Assembly (NCBI RefSeq): GCF_000526915.1
Contig: NZ_JAGZ01000005.1
Coordinates: 124,001 to 188,000 of the forward strand
Length of the DNA stretch: 64,000 bases
Direction: 5' to 3'
Source of the DNA: Mycobacterium genavense ATCC 51234
GTDB lineage: Bacteria; Actinomycetota; Actinomycetes; Mycobacteriales; Mycobacteriaceae
Made by a program: the position numbers and the translations under genes. Under the pieces are notes generated by a model that ran no database searches, had not been told where the DNA came from, and worked only from the letters and a program-made list of their open reading frames with translations. Shown piece after piece: positions 36,441 to 46,892 of this stretch. Within the stretch, counting starts at the first letter, position 1; every line of letters begins with the position of its first letter.

Positions 36441-37907
36441 ATGGCCTTGTTGGCCGACGGCGTGAGTGAACTCTTCATCGACGGCAAGATGTCGGCGGGC
36501 GGTGCCGGTATCTTCCCGACGGTCAACCCGGCGACCGAAGAAGTGCTGGGAGTCGCGGCCGACGCCGATGCCGACGACATGAGCCGGGCGATCGAGGCCG
36601 CGCGTCGCGCTTTCGACGACACCGACTGGTCGCGCAACACCGAACTGCGGGTGCGGTGCGTGCGCCAGCTGCGCGAGGCGATGCTGCAGCACCTCGAAGA
36701 ATTGCGGGAGATGACCATCGCGGAAGTCGGCGCGCCGCGGATGTTGACCAGCATCGCTCAGCTCGAGGTCCCGGTCAACGATCTGGCGTTCGCGGCCGAC
36801 ACCGCCGAATCCTACGAATACAACCGGGATCTCGGCGAGGCCAAGCCGATGGGCATCCCTACCCGGCGCACTATCGCCCGTGAGGCCGTCGGCGTGGTCG
36901 GTGCCATCATGCCGTGGAACTTCCCCCACCAGATCAACCTGGCCAAGATTGGGCCGGCGCTGGCGGCCGGAAACACTGTCGTACTCAAGCTCGCCTCCGA
37001 CACCCCGTGGTGTGCCGCGGTGTTGGGCGAACTCATCGCCGAGCACACCGACTTCCCGGCTGGGGTGATCAACATCGTCACCTCCAGCGCCCACAGCGTC
37101 GGTGCGATGTTGTCCAAAGACCCTCGGGTGGACATGGTTTCGTTCACCGGGTCGACGGCCACCGGCCGCGCCGTGATGGCCGACGGCGCCGCGACCATCA
37201 AGAGGGTCTTCCTCGAGCTGGGTGGCAAGTCGGCGTTCCTTGTTCTCGACGACGCCGACCTGGCCGGTGCGGTGGGAGTGGCGGGCTTCTCGGTGTGCAT
37301 GCATGCCGGGCAGGGATGCGCGATCACCACCCGCCTGGTGGTGCCGCGGGCCAAATACGACGAGGCCGTCTCCATCGCGGCCGCGACGATGGGCGGCATC
37401 AAGGCCGGTGACCCCACCGACCCGGGAACCGTTTGCGGCCCGGTCATTTCCGCGCGCCAGCGGGACCGGATCCAGGGTTATCTCGACTCGGCGATCGCCG
37501 AGGGCGGCACGTTTGCCTGTGGGAGAGGCCGGCCGGCCGACCGCGAGGTCGGTTTCTTCATCGAGCCCACCGTGATCGCGGGTCTGGGTAACGACGCCCG
37601 CGTGGCGCAAGAGGAGATCTTCGGTCCGGTGCTGACCGTGATCCCGCACGACGGCAACGACGACGCGATCCGCATTGCCAACGACTCGGCGTACGGCTTG
37701 TCGGGCACGGTGTTCGGTGCCGATCCCGAGCGGGCGGTGCGCGCGGCCGCGCGGGTACGCGCCGGAACCATCAATGTCAATGGCGGGGTGTGGTATTCGG
37801 CCGATGCGCCGTTCGGCGGCTACAAGCAATCCGGCAACGGCCGCGAGATGGGGCTGGCCGGGTGCGGGGAGTACCTGGAGACCAAGACCATCGCGACAGC
37901 GGTCTGA
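36441..37907 (+). CDS. aldA: NAD-dependent aldehyde dehydrogenase
   Basis: A 488-residue aldehyde dehydrogenase. Catalytic residues are present: Asn160 (MPWNFPHQ), general base Glu259 (LELGGKSAF) and nucleophile Cys293 (HAGQGCAI). The fold is cytosolic, and the length matches Rv0768 (489). A ggagatg precedes the start. It heads a four-gene unit, and AdhB-type alcohol dehydrogenase is encoded nearby, so an alcohol-to-acid route is plausible. Confidence 0.95.
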   Translation: MALLADGVSELFIDGKMSAGGAGIFPTVNPATEEVLGVAADADADDMSRAIEAARRAFDDTDWSRNTELRVRCVRQLREAMLQHLEELREMTIAEVGAPRMLTSIAQLEVPVNDLAFAADTAESYEYNRDLGEAKPMGIPTRRTIAREAVGVVGAIMPWNFPHQINLAKIGPALAAGNTVVLKLASDTPWCAAVLGELIAEHTDFPAGVINIVTSSAHSVGAMLSKDPRVDMVSFTGSTATGRAVMADGAATIKRVFLELGGKSAFLVLDDADLAGAVGVAGFSVCMHAGQGCAITTRLVVPRAKYDEAVSIAAATMGGIKAGDPTDPGTVCGPVISARQRDRIQGYLDSAIAEGGTFACGRGRPADREVGFFIEPTVIAGLGNDARVAQEEIFGPVLTVIPHDGNDDAIRIANDSAYGLSGTVFGADPERAVRAAARVRAGTINVNGGVWYSADAPFGGYKQSGNGREMGLAGCGEYLETKTIATAV

Positions 37908-37922
37908 CCGGAGGAGCCGAGC

Positions 37923-38672
37923 ATGAGATTCGAGAACAAGGTCGCCATCGTCACCGGATTGGGCGGTGGCATCGGCCAGGCCTACGCCGAGGCGCTGGCC
38001 CGCGAGGGCGCGGAGGTTGTCGTGGCCGACATCAATGCCGGGGCGGCCGACGGGGTGGCCAAGCAGATCTGCGCCGACGGCGGGACCGCCCTGAGCATCC
38101 CGGTGGACGTCTCCGATCCGGAGTCGGCCAAGGCGATGGCCGACCGCACGCTGGCCGAGTTCGGCGGCATCGATTACCTGGTCAACAACGCGGCGATCTT
38201 CGGTGGCATGAAGCTGGACTTCCTGCTCACCATCGATCCCGAGTACTACAAGTAGTTCATGAGCGTCAACCTCGACGGCGCGCTGTGGTGCACCCGCGCG
38301 GTCTACAAGAAGATGTCCAAGCGTGGCGGCGGGGCCATTGTCAACCAGTCCTCCACCGCGGCCTGGCTGTACTCGAACTACTACGGTCTGGCCAAGGTGG
38401 GTATCAACGGCCTGACGCAGCAACTGTCGCGCGAGCTGGGCGGGCGCAACATCCGGATCAACGCGATCGCCCCCGGGCCCATCGACACCGAGGCCAATCG
38501 GACCACCACGCCCAAGGAGATGGTCGACGACATCGTCAAGGGACTTCCGTTGTCGCGCATGGGAACTCCCGAGGATCTGGTCGGCATGTGCCTGTTCCTG
38601 CTGTCCGACGAGGCCAAGTGGATCACCGGGCAGATCTTCAACGTCGACGGCGGACAGATAATCCGATCATGA
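37923..38672 (+). pseudogene. Short-chain dehydrogenase/reductase (Rv0769-like), in-frame stop
   Basis: A 249-codon SDR frame with TGLGGGIGQAYAEAL and NNAAIF in the first part and YYGLAKVGINGL (YxxxK) in the second, separated by one TAG at 38253-38255 (codon 111, YYK-stop-FMSVNLDG). An in-frame ATG two codons later (38259) could restart translation and give a 137-residue fragment without the cofactor fold. The stop codon overlaps the next gene's ATG (ATGA). Confidence 0.88.
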
Positions 38673-39523
38673 CCGATCTGAAGCTGGGCTATATCGGGCT
38701 GGGCAACATGGGCGCCCCGATGGCCACCAAGATGACCGAATGGCCGGGCGGGGTAACCGTTTACGACATCCGGGTTGAGGCGATGACGCCGCTGGCTGAA
38801 AAGGGTGCCGGCATCGCCGACAGCGTCGCCGATATCGCCGCGGCCGACGTCATCCACATCACCGTGCTCAACGACGCCCAGGTGCGTGAGGTGGTCGCGG
38901 AGTTGGCCGCCCACGCCAAGCCCGGCACCGTCATCGCGATCCACTCGACGATCAGCGACACCACCGCCGTCGAGCTGGCGGCCGAACTCAAGCCGCGCGA
39001 CATCCACGTCGTCGATGCACCCGTCAGTGGTGGCGCCGCCGCGGCGGCCAAGGGTGAGCTCGCGACGATGGTGGGCGCCGAGCGCGCGGTGTACGAGCGG
39101 ATCAAGCCGGCATTCAAGCACTGGGCGTTGGTGGTCATCCATGCCGGTGAGCCGGGTGCGGGCACCCGAATGAAGCTGGCCCGCAACATGTTGACGTTCA
39201 CCTCCTACGTGGCGGCGTGTGAGGCCATGAAGCTCGCCGAGGCGGCGGGCCTGGACCTGCAGGCGCTCGGCCGGGTCGTCCGCCATACCGACGCGCTCAC
39301 CGGCGGTCCGGGGGCGATCATGGTCCGGGAAGACATGAAAGATCTTGAGCCGGATAGCTTCCTGTACGAGCCTTTCCTGCACACGCGTGGGCTCGGTGAA
39401 AAGGACCTGAGCCTGGCGCTCGCACTGGGCGAGGCGGTATCGGTCGACTTGCCGCTTGCTCAGCTGGCATACGAACGACTGGCCGCCGGCCTTGGCGTAC
39501 CCCACACAGAGAAAGAGTCGTAA
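38669..39523 (+). CDS. 3-hydroxyisobutyrate dehydrogenase-family oxidoreductase
   Basis: A 284-residue beta-hydroxyacid dehydrogenase. The N-terminal NAD(P) motif is GYIGLGNMGAPMA, followed by the substrate-binding VDAPVSGGAAAA and the catalytic Lys in TRMKLARNML. The family oxidises 3-hydroxyisobutyrate or related acids. ATG 38669 is chosen for the overlap with the preceding stop and because the protein begins at the nucleotide fold. Corresponds to Rv0770. Confidence 0.9.
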   Translation: MTDLKLGYIGLGNMGAPMATKMTEWPGGVTVYDIRVEAMTPLAEKGAGIADSVADIAAADVIHITVLNDAQVREVVAELAAHAKPGTVIAIHSTISDTTAVELAAELKPRDIHVVDAPVSGGAAAAAKGELATMVGAERAVYERIKPAFKHWALVVIHAGEPGAGTRMKLARNMLTFTSYVAACEAMKLAEAAGLDLQALGRVVRHTDALTGGPGAIMVREDMKDLEPDSFLYEPFLHTRGLGEKDLSLALALGEAVSVDLPLAQLAYERLAAGLGVPHTEKES

Positions 39524-39957
39524 TGGACGAGCTGCGCCGCAAGGGCCTCGACAAGATGAACGAGGTGTACGGCTGGGAGATGCCCAATATCGAGGGCGAC
39601 CCGTACTTCGACCTGACCGTCGACCACCTCTTCGGCAGCATCTGGACACGGCCGGGATTGTCGATGCGCGACAAGCGCCTGATGACGCTGACGGCGGTGA
39701 CCGCGATCGGCAATCGTGACCTGGCCGAAATCCAGATCAACGCAGCACTTCTCAACGGTGAGCTCAGCGAGACGGAGCTGAAGGAGATGGCGGTCTTTTT
39801 GACCCACTATCTCGGGTTCCCGCTGGGCTCGGCGCTCAACGGCGCGGTCGATGCGGTCGTGGCCAAGCGGAAGAAGGCCGCGGCCAAGGGCGCCGGCGAG
39901 GACAAGAAGGCCAACGTCGAGGGTGCGCTGAAGATGCACTCGGGGAAAAACGACTAA
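39523..39957 (+). CDS. Carboxymuconolactone-decarboxylase-family protein (Rv0771-like)
   Basis: A 144-residue protein of the CMD/AhpD-like all-helical fold, the same length as Rv0771, with the conserved RDKRLMTLTAVTAIGN and ELKEMAVFLTHYLGFP. It lacks the CxxC of AhpD, so a peroxidase role is unlikely; ring-opening decarboxylase or isomerase chemistry fits better. It closes the aldA operon, sharing one base with the previous stop. Confidence 0.9.
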   Translation: MDELRRKGLDKMNEVYGWEMPNIEGDPYFDLTVDHLFGSIWTRPGLSMRDKRLMTLTAVTAIGNRDLAEIQINAALLNGELSETELKEMAVFLTHYLGFPLGSALNGAVDAVVAKRKKAAAKGAGEDKKANVEGALKMHSGKND

Positions 39958-39984
39958 GCCCGCCGAGCAGACGCAACGTGCCTT

Positions 39985-41069
<1,085 letters not shown>

Positions 41070-41118
41070 GGTGGCCGCTTCCTGGTAGATTGTTCGGATA
41101 TGAGGTTGTTCGCTTATA

Positions 41119-41137
41119 AACTAGTTCACTACTGAAC
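41119..41137. promoter_or_regulatory. Overlapping palindromes between AKR and MarR genes
   Basis: AACTAGTT (41119-41126) is a perfect 8-bp palindrome and overlaps GTTCA-CTAC-TGAAC (41124-41137). They lie in the 82-bp gap between divergent starts, 15 bp before the MarR ATG, where MarR operators usually are. Confidence 0.5.
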
Positions 41138-41151
41138 GATCTGGCAAGTCG

Positions 41152-41559
41152 ATGTCTGCGGTTGGTGCGGCCAAGATCTGGTCTCTGAACTATCGGGTGC
41201 TGGTCTCGGTGATTTCGAGTGCCGAGGCCGATATCTGCGCGGTGGGGCTCGAGTCCAAGGAGCTGTTTCTGCTCGCCGAGATCGACGAGCACCCCTACCC
41301 GGCCGAGTTGGCCGCTGCGTTGAGCATGCCCAAGGCGACGGTGACGCTGTATCTGAAGCGGCTCGAGGCCGCCGGATTCGTGCGCCGCGAGATCGACCCG
41401 GCCGATCTACGGCGCCATCGGCTGCTGCTGACCTCGACCGGGCGCCAAGCCGTCGCCAAGGGTCTGGCGCTGCTGTCCGACGAGTTCGACAAGCGCCTCG
41501 GCCGGCTCACTCCGGCCCAGCAGAAGGACCTCAAGAACCTGCTCGAGAAGATCCTGTAA
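41152..41559 (+). CDS. MarR-family regulator
   Basis: A 135-residue winged-helix regulator: helices before residue 40, then YPAELAAALSMPKATVTLYLKRLEAAGFVRRE as helix-turn-helix and wing with DPADLRRHRLLLTSTG, the typical DxRxxRxxLTxxG of MarR proteins. It is divergent from the aldo/keto reductase, which is its likely target. The reductase is now broken, so the regulator may be without a partner. Confidence 0.9.
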   Translation: MSAVGAAKIWSLNYRVLVSVISSAEADICAVGLESKELFLLAEIDEHPYPAELAAALSMPKATVTLYLKRLEAAGFVRREIDPADLRRHRLLLTSTGRQAVAKGLALLSDEFDKRLGRLTPAQQKDLKNLLEKIL

Positions 41560-41584
41560 CGCCGTGCCGCTAGTCTGACCTGTC

Positions 41585-42853
41585 GTGCGCGTTCTGGTGA
41601 TCGGCTCCGGTGCCCGAGAACATGCCCTGCTGCTGGCTCTCAGCAGAGACCCGCAGGTCACGGGGTTGATCATCGCTCCCGGCAACGCCGGCACGGCCCG
41701 GTTGGCCGAGCAGCACGACGTCGACATCAGCTCCGGTGCGGACGTGGTGGCGCTGGCCCGCGACGTCCGGGCCGACCTCGTCGTCATCGGCCCCGAGGTT
41801 CCGTTGGTGCTCGGCGTGGCCGACGCCGTCCGCGCCGCCGGCATCGCCTGCTTCGGGCCCGGCAAGGACGCGGCCCGCATCGAGGGGTCGAAGGCGTTTG
41901 CCAAGGAGGTGATGGCGGCCGCCGGGGTGCGCACCGCCGCCAGCGAAATCGTGGACAATCCGGCGCATTTGGATGCGGCCCTGGACCGGTTCGGACCTGC
42001 GGCCGGCGATCCGGCGTGGGTGGTCAAGGACGACGCCCTGGCCGCCGGCAAAGGCGTGGTGGTGACGCCGGATCGCGATGCCGCCCGCGCCCATGGCGCC
42101 GCCCTGCTGGAGTCGGGTCATCCCGTATTGCTGGAGTCCTTCCTCGACGGCCCCGAGGTGTCGCTGTTCTGTGTGGTCGACGGTGAAACCGCGGTGCCGC
42201 TGCTGCCGGCACAGGATTTCAAGCGGGTGGGAGACGGTGACGTCGGCCCCAACACCGGCGGGATGGGCGCCTACGCGCCGCTGCCCTGGCTGCCCGACGA
42301 CGTGTACCGTGAAATCGTCAGCGGGATCGTCGAACCCGTTGCCGCCGAGATGGTTCGGCGCGGCAGCCCGTTCTGCGGATTGCTCTATGTCGGACTGGCG
42401 ATCACCGCAAAGGGGCCGGCGGTGGTCGAATTCAATTGCCGCTTCGGCGATCCCGAGACCCAGGCGGTGCTGGCCCTGCTGGACTCTCCGCTCGGACAGC
42501 TGTTGCACGCCGCCAGCACCGGCGCGCTGGCCGGGTTTGGGGAATTGCGCTGGAAAGCCGGCGCGGCCGTGACCGTGGTGCTGGCCGCCGAGAACTATCC
42601 CGGACGCCCGCGCGTCGGCGATGTCATCGGCGGATCCGAGGCCGACGGGGTGTTACATGCCGGGACGGCGCGCAGAGACGACGGTGCGATCGTCTCGTCG
42701 GGTGGGCGGGTGCTGTCGGTGGTGGGCACCGGCGCCGACCTGAGCGATGCACGCGCCGCCGCGTATCGGATTCTCGACTCGATTCGACTGCCGGGCAGCC
42801 ACTTTCGCACCGATATCGGATTGCTAGCGCAACAGGGCAAAATCCACGTCTAG
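41585..42853 (+). CDS. purD: Phosphoribosylamine-glycine ligase PurD
   Basis: A 422-residue ATP-grasp ligase that joins phosphoribosylamine and glycine in purine synthesis. The start [14 protein letters not shown] and the ATP-grasp stretches [29 protein letters not shown] and [14 protein letters not shown] are characteristic. GTG 41585 begins the protein. The stop overlaps the convergent ggt gene's stop by four bases. Intact. Confidence 0.97.
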   Translation: MRVLVIGSGAREHALLLALSRDPQVTGLIIAPGNAGTARLAEQHDVDISSGADVVALARDVRADLVVIGPEVPLVLGVADAVRAAGIACFGPGKDAARIEGSKAFAKEVMAAAGVRTAASEIVDNPAHLDAALDRFGPAAGDPAWVVKDDALAAGKGVVVTPDRDAARAHGAALLESGHPVLLESFLDGPEVSLFCVVDGETAVPLLPAQDFKRVGDGDVGPNTGGMGAYAPLPWLPDDVYREIVSGIVEPVAAEMVRRGSPFCGLLYVGLAITAKGPAVVEFNCRFGDPETQAVLALLDSPLGQLLHAASTGALAGFGELRWKAGAAVTVVLAAENYPGRPRVGDVIGGSEADGVLHAGTARRDDGAIVSSGGRVLSVVGTGADLSDARAAAYRILDSIRLPGSHFRTDIGLLAQQGKIHV

Positions 42854-44433
42854 AACGCCACCGCTTGCCCGTCGCGGCGCGGGTCGCTCGCCGCGACGTA
42901 CCCGTCGTCGAGACGCCAGATCGCCTGGCAGCTGCCGAACGCGTTGTAGTCGTCGACCACGAGCAGGTCGTGCCCGCGCCGACGCAACTCGTCGAGTGTC
43001 GACGCCGGAAAACCTGGCTCGCAGCCGACCTGCATGCCCTGCACCCAGCGAAACCGGGGCGCGTCGCAGGCGGCTTGCGGATTCTGGCCGTAGTCGGCGA
43101 TGCGGACCAACAGCTGCACGTGGCCCTGGGGCTGCATCAGACCGCCCATCACCCCGAAGCTCATCACGGGCGAGCCGTCCTTGGTCACGAAGCCCGGGAT
43201 AATCGTCTGGTAGGGCCGCTTGTTCGACCCGACTTGATTCGGATGTCCTTGACTCGCAACGAAACCCGCTCCACGATTGTGCAGGGCGATGCCCGTACCC
43301 GGCACCACCACGCCGGACCCGAACCCCAGGTAGTTCGACTGGATCATCGACACCATCACCCCCGTGGCATCGGCGGCGGTGAGGTAGACGGTGCCCCCGG
43401 TCGGTGTGCCTGCCGATGCGGGCCGGGCCCGGTTGCGGTCGATCAGCGCGGCGCGCTGCTTGAGGTACTCGGTGTCCAGCAGGTCCGCGGGTCGAACCGG
43501 CATGTGGTCGATGTCGGAGACGTAGGCGTCGGCGTCCGCGAACGCCAGCTTGAGCGCCTCGATCTGCAGGTGCACGCTGTCCGCGGAATCGACCGGCAGG
43601 CAAGACATGTCGAACTGCGCAAGGATTCCCAGCGCGATCAACGCGACGATGCCCTGGCCATTGGGCGGTATCTCGTGAACGGTGTAGCCGCGGTAGGTTC
43701 CGCTGATCGTGCCCACCCAGTCGGCGCGATGGGCGGCGAGGTCCCCGGCCCGCAGTGCGCCGCCGTGCGCCATCGCGTGCGCTTCGAGTCGGGCCGCCAG
43801 TTCCCCGCCGTAGAACGACTGGCCGTTGGTTGCGGCAATCTTTTCCAAAGTGGTCGCTTGGTCGGGAAACCGAAAGCGCTCACCGGGTTTCGGTGCCCGC
43901 CCGCCGGGCAGAAACGCCTCGGCGAAGCCCGGCTGCGATTCGAACGCCGGGACTTGGGCCGCCCACTGCTGCGCGATCGTCGGCGATACCGGAAAGCCGT
44001 TGCGGCCGTAGGAGATCGCCGGCTCGAAGAGCCGCTCGAACGGGAGTTTGCCGAACTTGGCGTGTAACTGGACCCATGCCGACACCGCTCCCGGCACGGT
44101 CACCGAATTCCAGCCCAGCACGGGAACACCGTTGCCGCCGAAGTACTCCGGCGTCCACGCCGCCGGCGAATGGCCGGAGGCGTTCAACCCGTGCAACTGC
44201 TTGCCGTCCCAGACGATCGCGAACGCGTCCGAGCCGATGCCGTTGGAGACCGGCTCCACCACGGTCAGCGTGATGGCGGTGGCGACGGCCGCGTCGGCGG
44301 CGCTGCCGCCCTCGGCGAGCATCCGAAGACCCGCTTGGGCGGCAAGCGGTTGCGATGTGCTCACGACGTTCGATCCCAGGACGGGCTTTCGTGGCCAGGC
44401 GTATGGGAAGTTCCAGTCGAACGGCGCGCTCAC
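42850..44433 (-). CDS. ggtA: Gamma-glutamyltransferase family protein
   Basis: A 527-residue gamma-glutamyltranspeptidase. The precursor is cut before a catalytic Thr, here most likely Thr348 in [10 protein letters not shown], into large and small chains. [26 protein letters not shown] at the N-terminus and [17 protein letters not shown] in the small chain are family signatures. There is no obvious signal peptide. It cleaves or transfers gamma-glutamyl groups, or acts as a cephalosporin acylase-like enzyme. Corresponds to Rv0773c. Confidence 0.9.
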   Translation of the reverse strand: MSAPFDWNFPYAWPRKPVLGSNVVSTSQPLAAQAGLRMLAEGGSAADAAVATAITLTVVEPVSNGIGSDAFAIVWDGKQLHGLNASGHSPAAWTPEYFGGNGVPVLGWNSVTVPGAVSAWVQLHAKFGKLPFERLFEPAISYGRNGFPVSPTIAQQWAAQVPAFESQPGFAEAFLPGGRAPKPGERFRFPDQATTLEKIAATNGQSFYGGELAARLEAHAMAHGGALRAGDLAAHRADWVGTISGTYRGYTVHEIPPNGQGIVALIALGILAQFDMSCLPVDSADSVHLQIEALKLAFADADAYVSDIDHMPVRPADLLDTEYLKQRAALIDRNRARPASAGTPTGGTVYLTAADATGVMVSMIQSNYLGFGSGVVVPGTGIALHNRGAGFVASQGHPNQVGSNKRPYQTIIPGFVTKDGSPVMSFGVMGGLMQPQGHVQLLVRIADYGQNPQAACDAPRFRWVQGMQVGCEPGFPASTLDELRRRGHDLLVVDDYNAFGSCQAIWRLDDGYVAASDPRRDGQAVAF

Positions 44434-44477
44434 CCACGTGAGCGTAGCGTTACGGCTTAATGCGTTGCCGACAGGGC

Positions 44478-45392
44478 TTATGCCGTCAACAGCGGTGCCA
44501 TCCAGGTCAGTTCGGCCGGCAGCTGCGCGCTCCAGAACGCGGGGTTGTGCCCGCCGGGTGAGAAGCCGCCCGCGGGCGGGTTCGGCAGCTGGGCGATGAA
44601 TTGCTTGGTCGCGTCGTAGAACGGATCACTGTCGCCGCAGTCGATCCGGATCGGAATGGACGCCAGCGCCGGCATTCCGAACACCGAATTCGCGGCGAAG
44701 TCGTCAGGCCCGTCGAAAGCGCCGGGCGCGGCTGCCCCCGACGACATCCACAGCGCCGGGCTGACCGCACAGATCGCCGCCGTGCGCGCGGGCCCCAGCC
44801 GGCCGCCGAGCAGCAATGCGCCGTACCCACCCATGGACCAACCCAAAAACGCCACCCGGGAGGTGTCCAGCCGCTGGCCGTCCAGCATCGGAAGCAGTTC
44901 GTTCAACACCATCGTGCCGGAGTCTTCGCCCGAAGATCGCTTGTGCCAGTAGCCGCCACCGCCGTCGACGGCGACGACGGCGAACGGCGGTAGTCGGGCA
45001 TTGACGGCCTGGGCCAGACCCTGCTCGACGCCGCCGGCCATCACGGTGGCCGCGTCACTGCCCTTGCCGTGCAGTGCGATCACCGGACGCAGCGCCTTGG
45101 TCTGCCCCGGCGGCCGCGCGATCGCCCAGTTCGTGGAGACCCCGCCGCGTGCCGCCGACGCGAAGGAGCCCGTCGTCATCGTCGGCGCCGGGTCGCCGAC
45201 GGGAGCCGGCTCCAGGGGAGCGGTGGGCGCGGGAGCCAACGGAACCTGCGTGCTGGCCGTCGACACCGGAATGTTGCGAGTTGTACTGGTGTGTAACAGG
45301 TTCTCGAGCACGAACGCGCCGGTCGCACCTATCGCTGCGCCGGCACCAAGACCGAGCACCGCGCGGCGGCTCAAGTCGGGCATGCGGGCCAT
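44478..45392 (-). CDS. Secreted esterase (Rv0774c-like)
   Basis: A 304-residue alpha/beta hydrolase with a Tat-like signal (DLSRRAVLGLGAGAAIGATG), a Thr/Pro-rich linker and a catalytic domain with VIALHGKGSD, nucleophile elbow GWSMGG and a C-terminal SPGGHNPAFW His. Rv0774c has been described as an iron-stress extracellular esterase. ATG 45392 is used; ATG 45383 and 45395 are alternatives. The signal residues exclude the longer open frame. Confidence 0.87.
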   Translation of the reverse strand: MARMPDLSRRAVLGLGAGAAIGATGAFVLENLLHTSTTRNIPVSTASTQVPLAPAPTAPLEPAPVGDPAPTMTTGSFASAARGGVSTNWAIARPPGQTKALRPVIALHGKGSDAATVMAGGVEQGLAQAVNARLPPFAVVAVDGGGGYWHKRSSGEDSGTMVLNELLPMLDGQRLDTSRVAFLGWSMGGYGALLLGGRLGPARTAAICAVSPALWMSSGAAAPGAFDGPDDFAANSVFGMPALASIPIRIDCGDSDPFYDATKQFIAQLPNPPAGGFSPGGHNPAFWSAQLPAELTWMAPLLTA

Positions 45393-45468
45393 CATGCCAT
45401 GTTGGTTCGGCGGGCCGTTTAGCGGAAATGGCAATGCAGTACCACTTGGACTGGCACGATGGTCACTC

Positions 45469-46072
45469 GTGACTGCAGCGGTTACTCCGAAAAAAGAACG
45501 TCGACGGTATGCGCTAGTGAGCGCCGCCGCCGAGCTGCTTGCCGAAGGCGGGTTCGAAGCGGTGCGCCACCGGGCCGTCGCACAGCGGGCCGGTCTGCCG
45601 TTGGCGTCCACTACTTATTACTTCTCGTCGCTCGACGATTTGATCGCGCGCGGTCGAACACATCGCGATGATCGAGGTCGCCCAGCTGCGAGCCCGGGTC
45701 AACGCGTTGTCGCGCCGGCGCCGTGGGCCCGAGACCACCGCCGAGGTACTGGTCGACCTGTTGGTGGGCGACCTGTCCGACCAGACCCTCGTCGAACAAC
45801 TGATCTCCCGCTACGAACGAAACATCGCCTGCACCCGCCTAACCGCGCTGCGCGAGACGATGCGCCGCAGCCTGCGCCAGCGGGCCGACGCCGTCGCCGA
45901 GGCGATCGAGCGGTCCGGCCGCGCCGTGCGTATCGAGCTGATCTGCGCGGTCGACGGCTCGGTGGTCTCGGCGCTGGTGGAGGGTCGTGACCCGCGGACC
46001 GCGGCGATGGGAACGGTGATCGACATCATCGACGTGCTGGCCCCGATCGAAGAGCGGCCGGTGCGGATCTGA
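45469..46072 (+). pseudogene. TetR-family regulator (Rv0775-like), frameshifted
   Basis: The N-terminal helix-turn-helix part (PKKERRRYALVSAAAELLAEGG, then GLPLASTTYYFSSLDDLIAR) is in one frame, and the ligand domain (EHIAMIEVAQLRARVNAL to the end) in another. The break is in the alternating GC run at 45645-45653; losing a GC pair or gaining one base there would explain it. The repaired protein is about 200 residues. The N-terminal fragment would be able to bind DNA poorly at best, as the dimer domain is missing. Confidence 0.85.
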
Positions 46073-46076
46073 CCTG

Positions 46077-46811
46077 TCATCGCTCAGGCAGCGACGGCGT
46101 CACGATGTATCCGCTGGCCGCGTCCCCGTAGATCGTGATGCGGCCCGGGCAGCGCTGGGCGAAAAGCGCCACATACGCGCAGACCACGGCGTCGACCGGG
46201 TCTTCGGCGCGGCGCAGCTCGCTCTTGCGCTGCGCCGTCGCCACCCGTTTGCGCAGCTCAATCCAGTCGGGGTGATCGGCGACGCGCATCGGTACGTCGG
46301 TGCCGGCCAGCCGCTCGACCCCGTCCATCAGCAGCAATAGCTCGGAACTGAGCCGCTGCAGCGTTCGGCCGGGCTTGGCCTTGTATTTCAGGGTCCGCTC
46401 CAGCCGGAACAGTACGACGGTCGCCGCGTGCGGGTAAACCTCGATCGCGCGCCGCGCCGGCTGCGAGCGGGGATCGGCGTCGAGGCCCAGCGCCCGGGCC
46501 AGCCGCGCCGCGCGCGGACCGTTCGCGAACTCGGGTTTTCCGGTGTTGGCCGGATGCGCACCGGCTTCGAACCGGCGGAAGTCGCGGTTGAGCGCGGTCT
46601 CGGCCGGGCGCTGACCAGTGGGGTTGTTCACCACCAGCGGCGCGTCGAACCCGACCACGCACTCGCCACCGACGTAAGGGCGCAGCGCCGCCAGGATTTC
46701 GTCGTCGTCGCGGACCGCGCCGGCGCTCACCAGGCAACTTCCGGAATCGACGACGGCGACACCGGTCGGGTTGCGCATGCCCCACGCGAGGTCGACACCG
46801 GCGTAGTACAT
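46077..46811 (-). CDS. DUF429 protein (Rv0776c-like)
   Basis: A 244-residue protein beginning MYYAGVDLAWGMRNPTGVAVVD, the RNase H-like opening of DUF429, with Asp residues at the ends of strands and a C-terminal EDPVDAVVCAYVALFAQ helix. DUF429 proteins are predicted nucleases, unproven. ATG 46811 is used; the open frame goes much further upstream but overlaps purB on the other strand. It is convergent with the TetR pseudogene, divergent from purB. Confidence 0.8.
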   Translation of the reverse strand: MYYAGVDLAWGMRNPTGVAVVDSGSCLVSAGAVRDDDEILAALRPYVGGECVVGFDAPLVVNNPTGQRPAETALNRDFRRFEAGAHPANTGKPEFANGPRAARLARALGLDADPRSQPARRAIEVYPHAATVVLFRLERTLKYKAKPGRTLQRLSSELLLLMDGVERLAGTDVPMRVADHPDWIELRKRVATAQRKSELRRAEDPVDAVVCAYVALFAQRCPGRITIYGDAASGYIVTPSLPER

Positions 46812-46892
46812 GCCGCGAGACTGTAACCACCGACGTCTCGACTGGCGCAAATGCGTTGCCGGTCGCGGTCTCGCGGTCGATAAGCTGGCCCG

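Noticed and set aside
36276..38423. A 715-codon open frame on the minus strand opposite aldA and the following SDR
   Set aside because: It is the mirror of high-GC coding sequence; the composition is His/Arg/Gly/Asp-rich without any domain, and the plus strand has a complete aldehyde dehydrogenase with catalytic residues.
45292..45305. TGTAACAGGTTCTC, near match to the KstR consensus
   Set aside because: It lies inside the esterase coding sequence, has one consensus mismatch and its arms are not symmetric.
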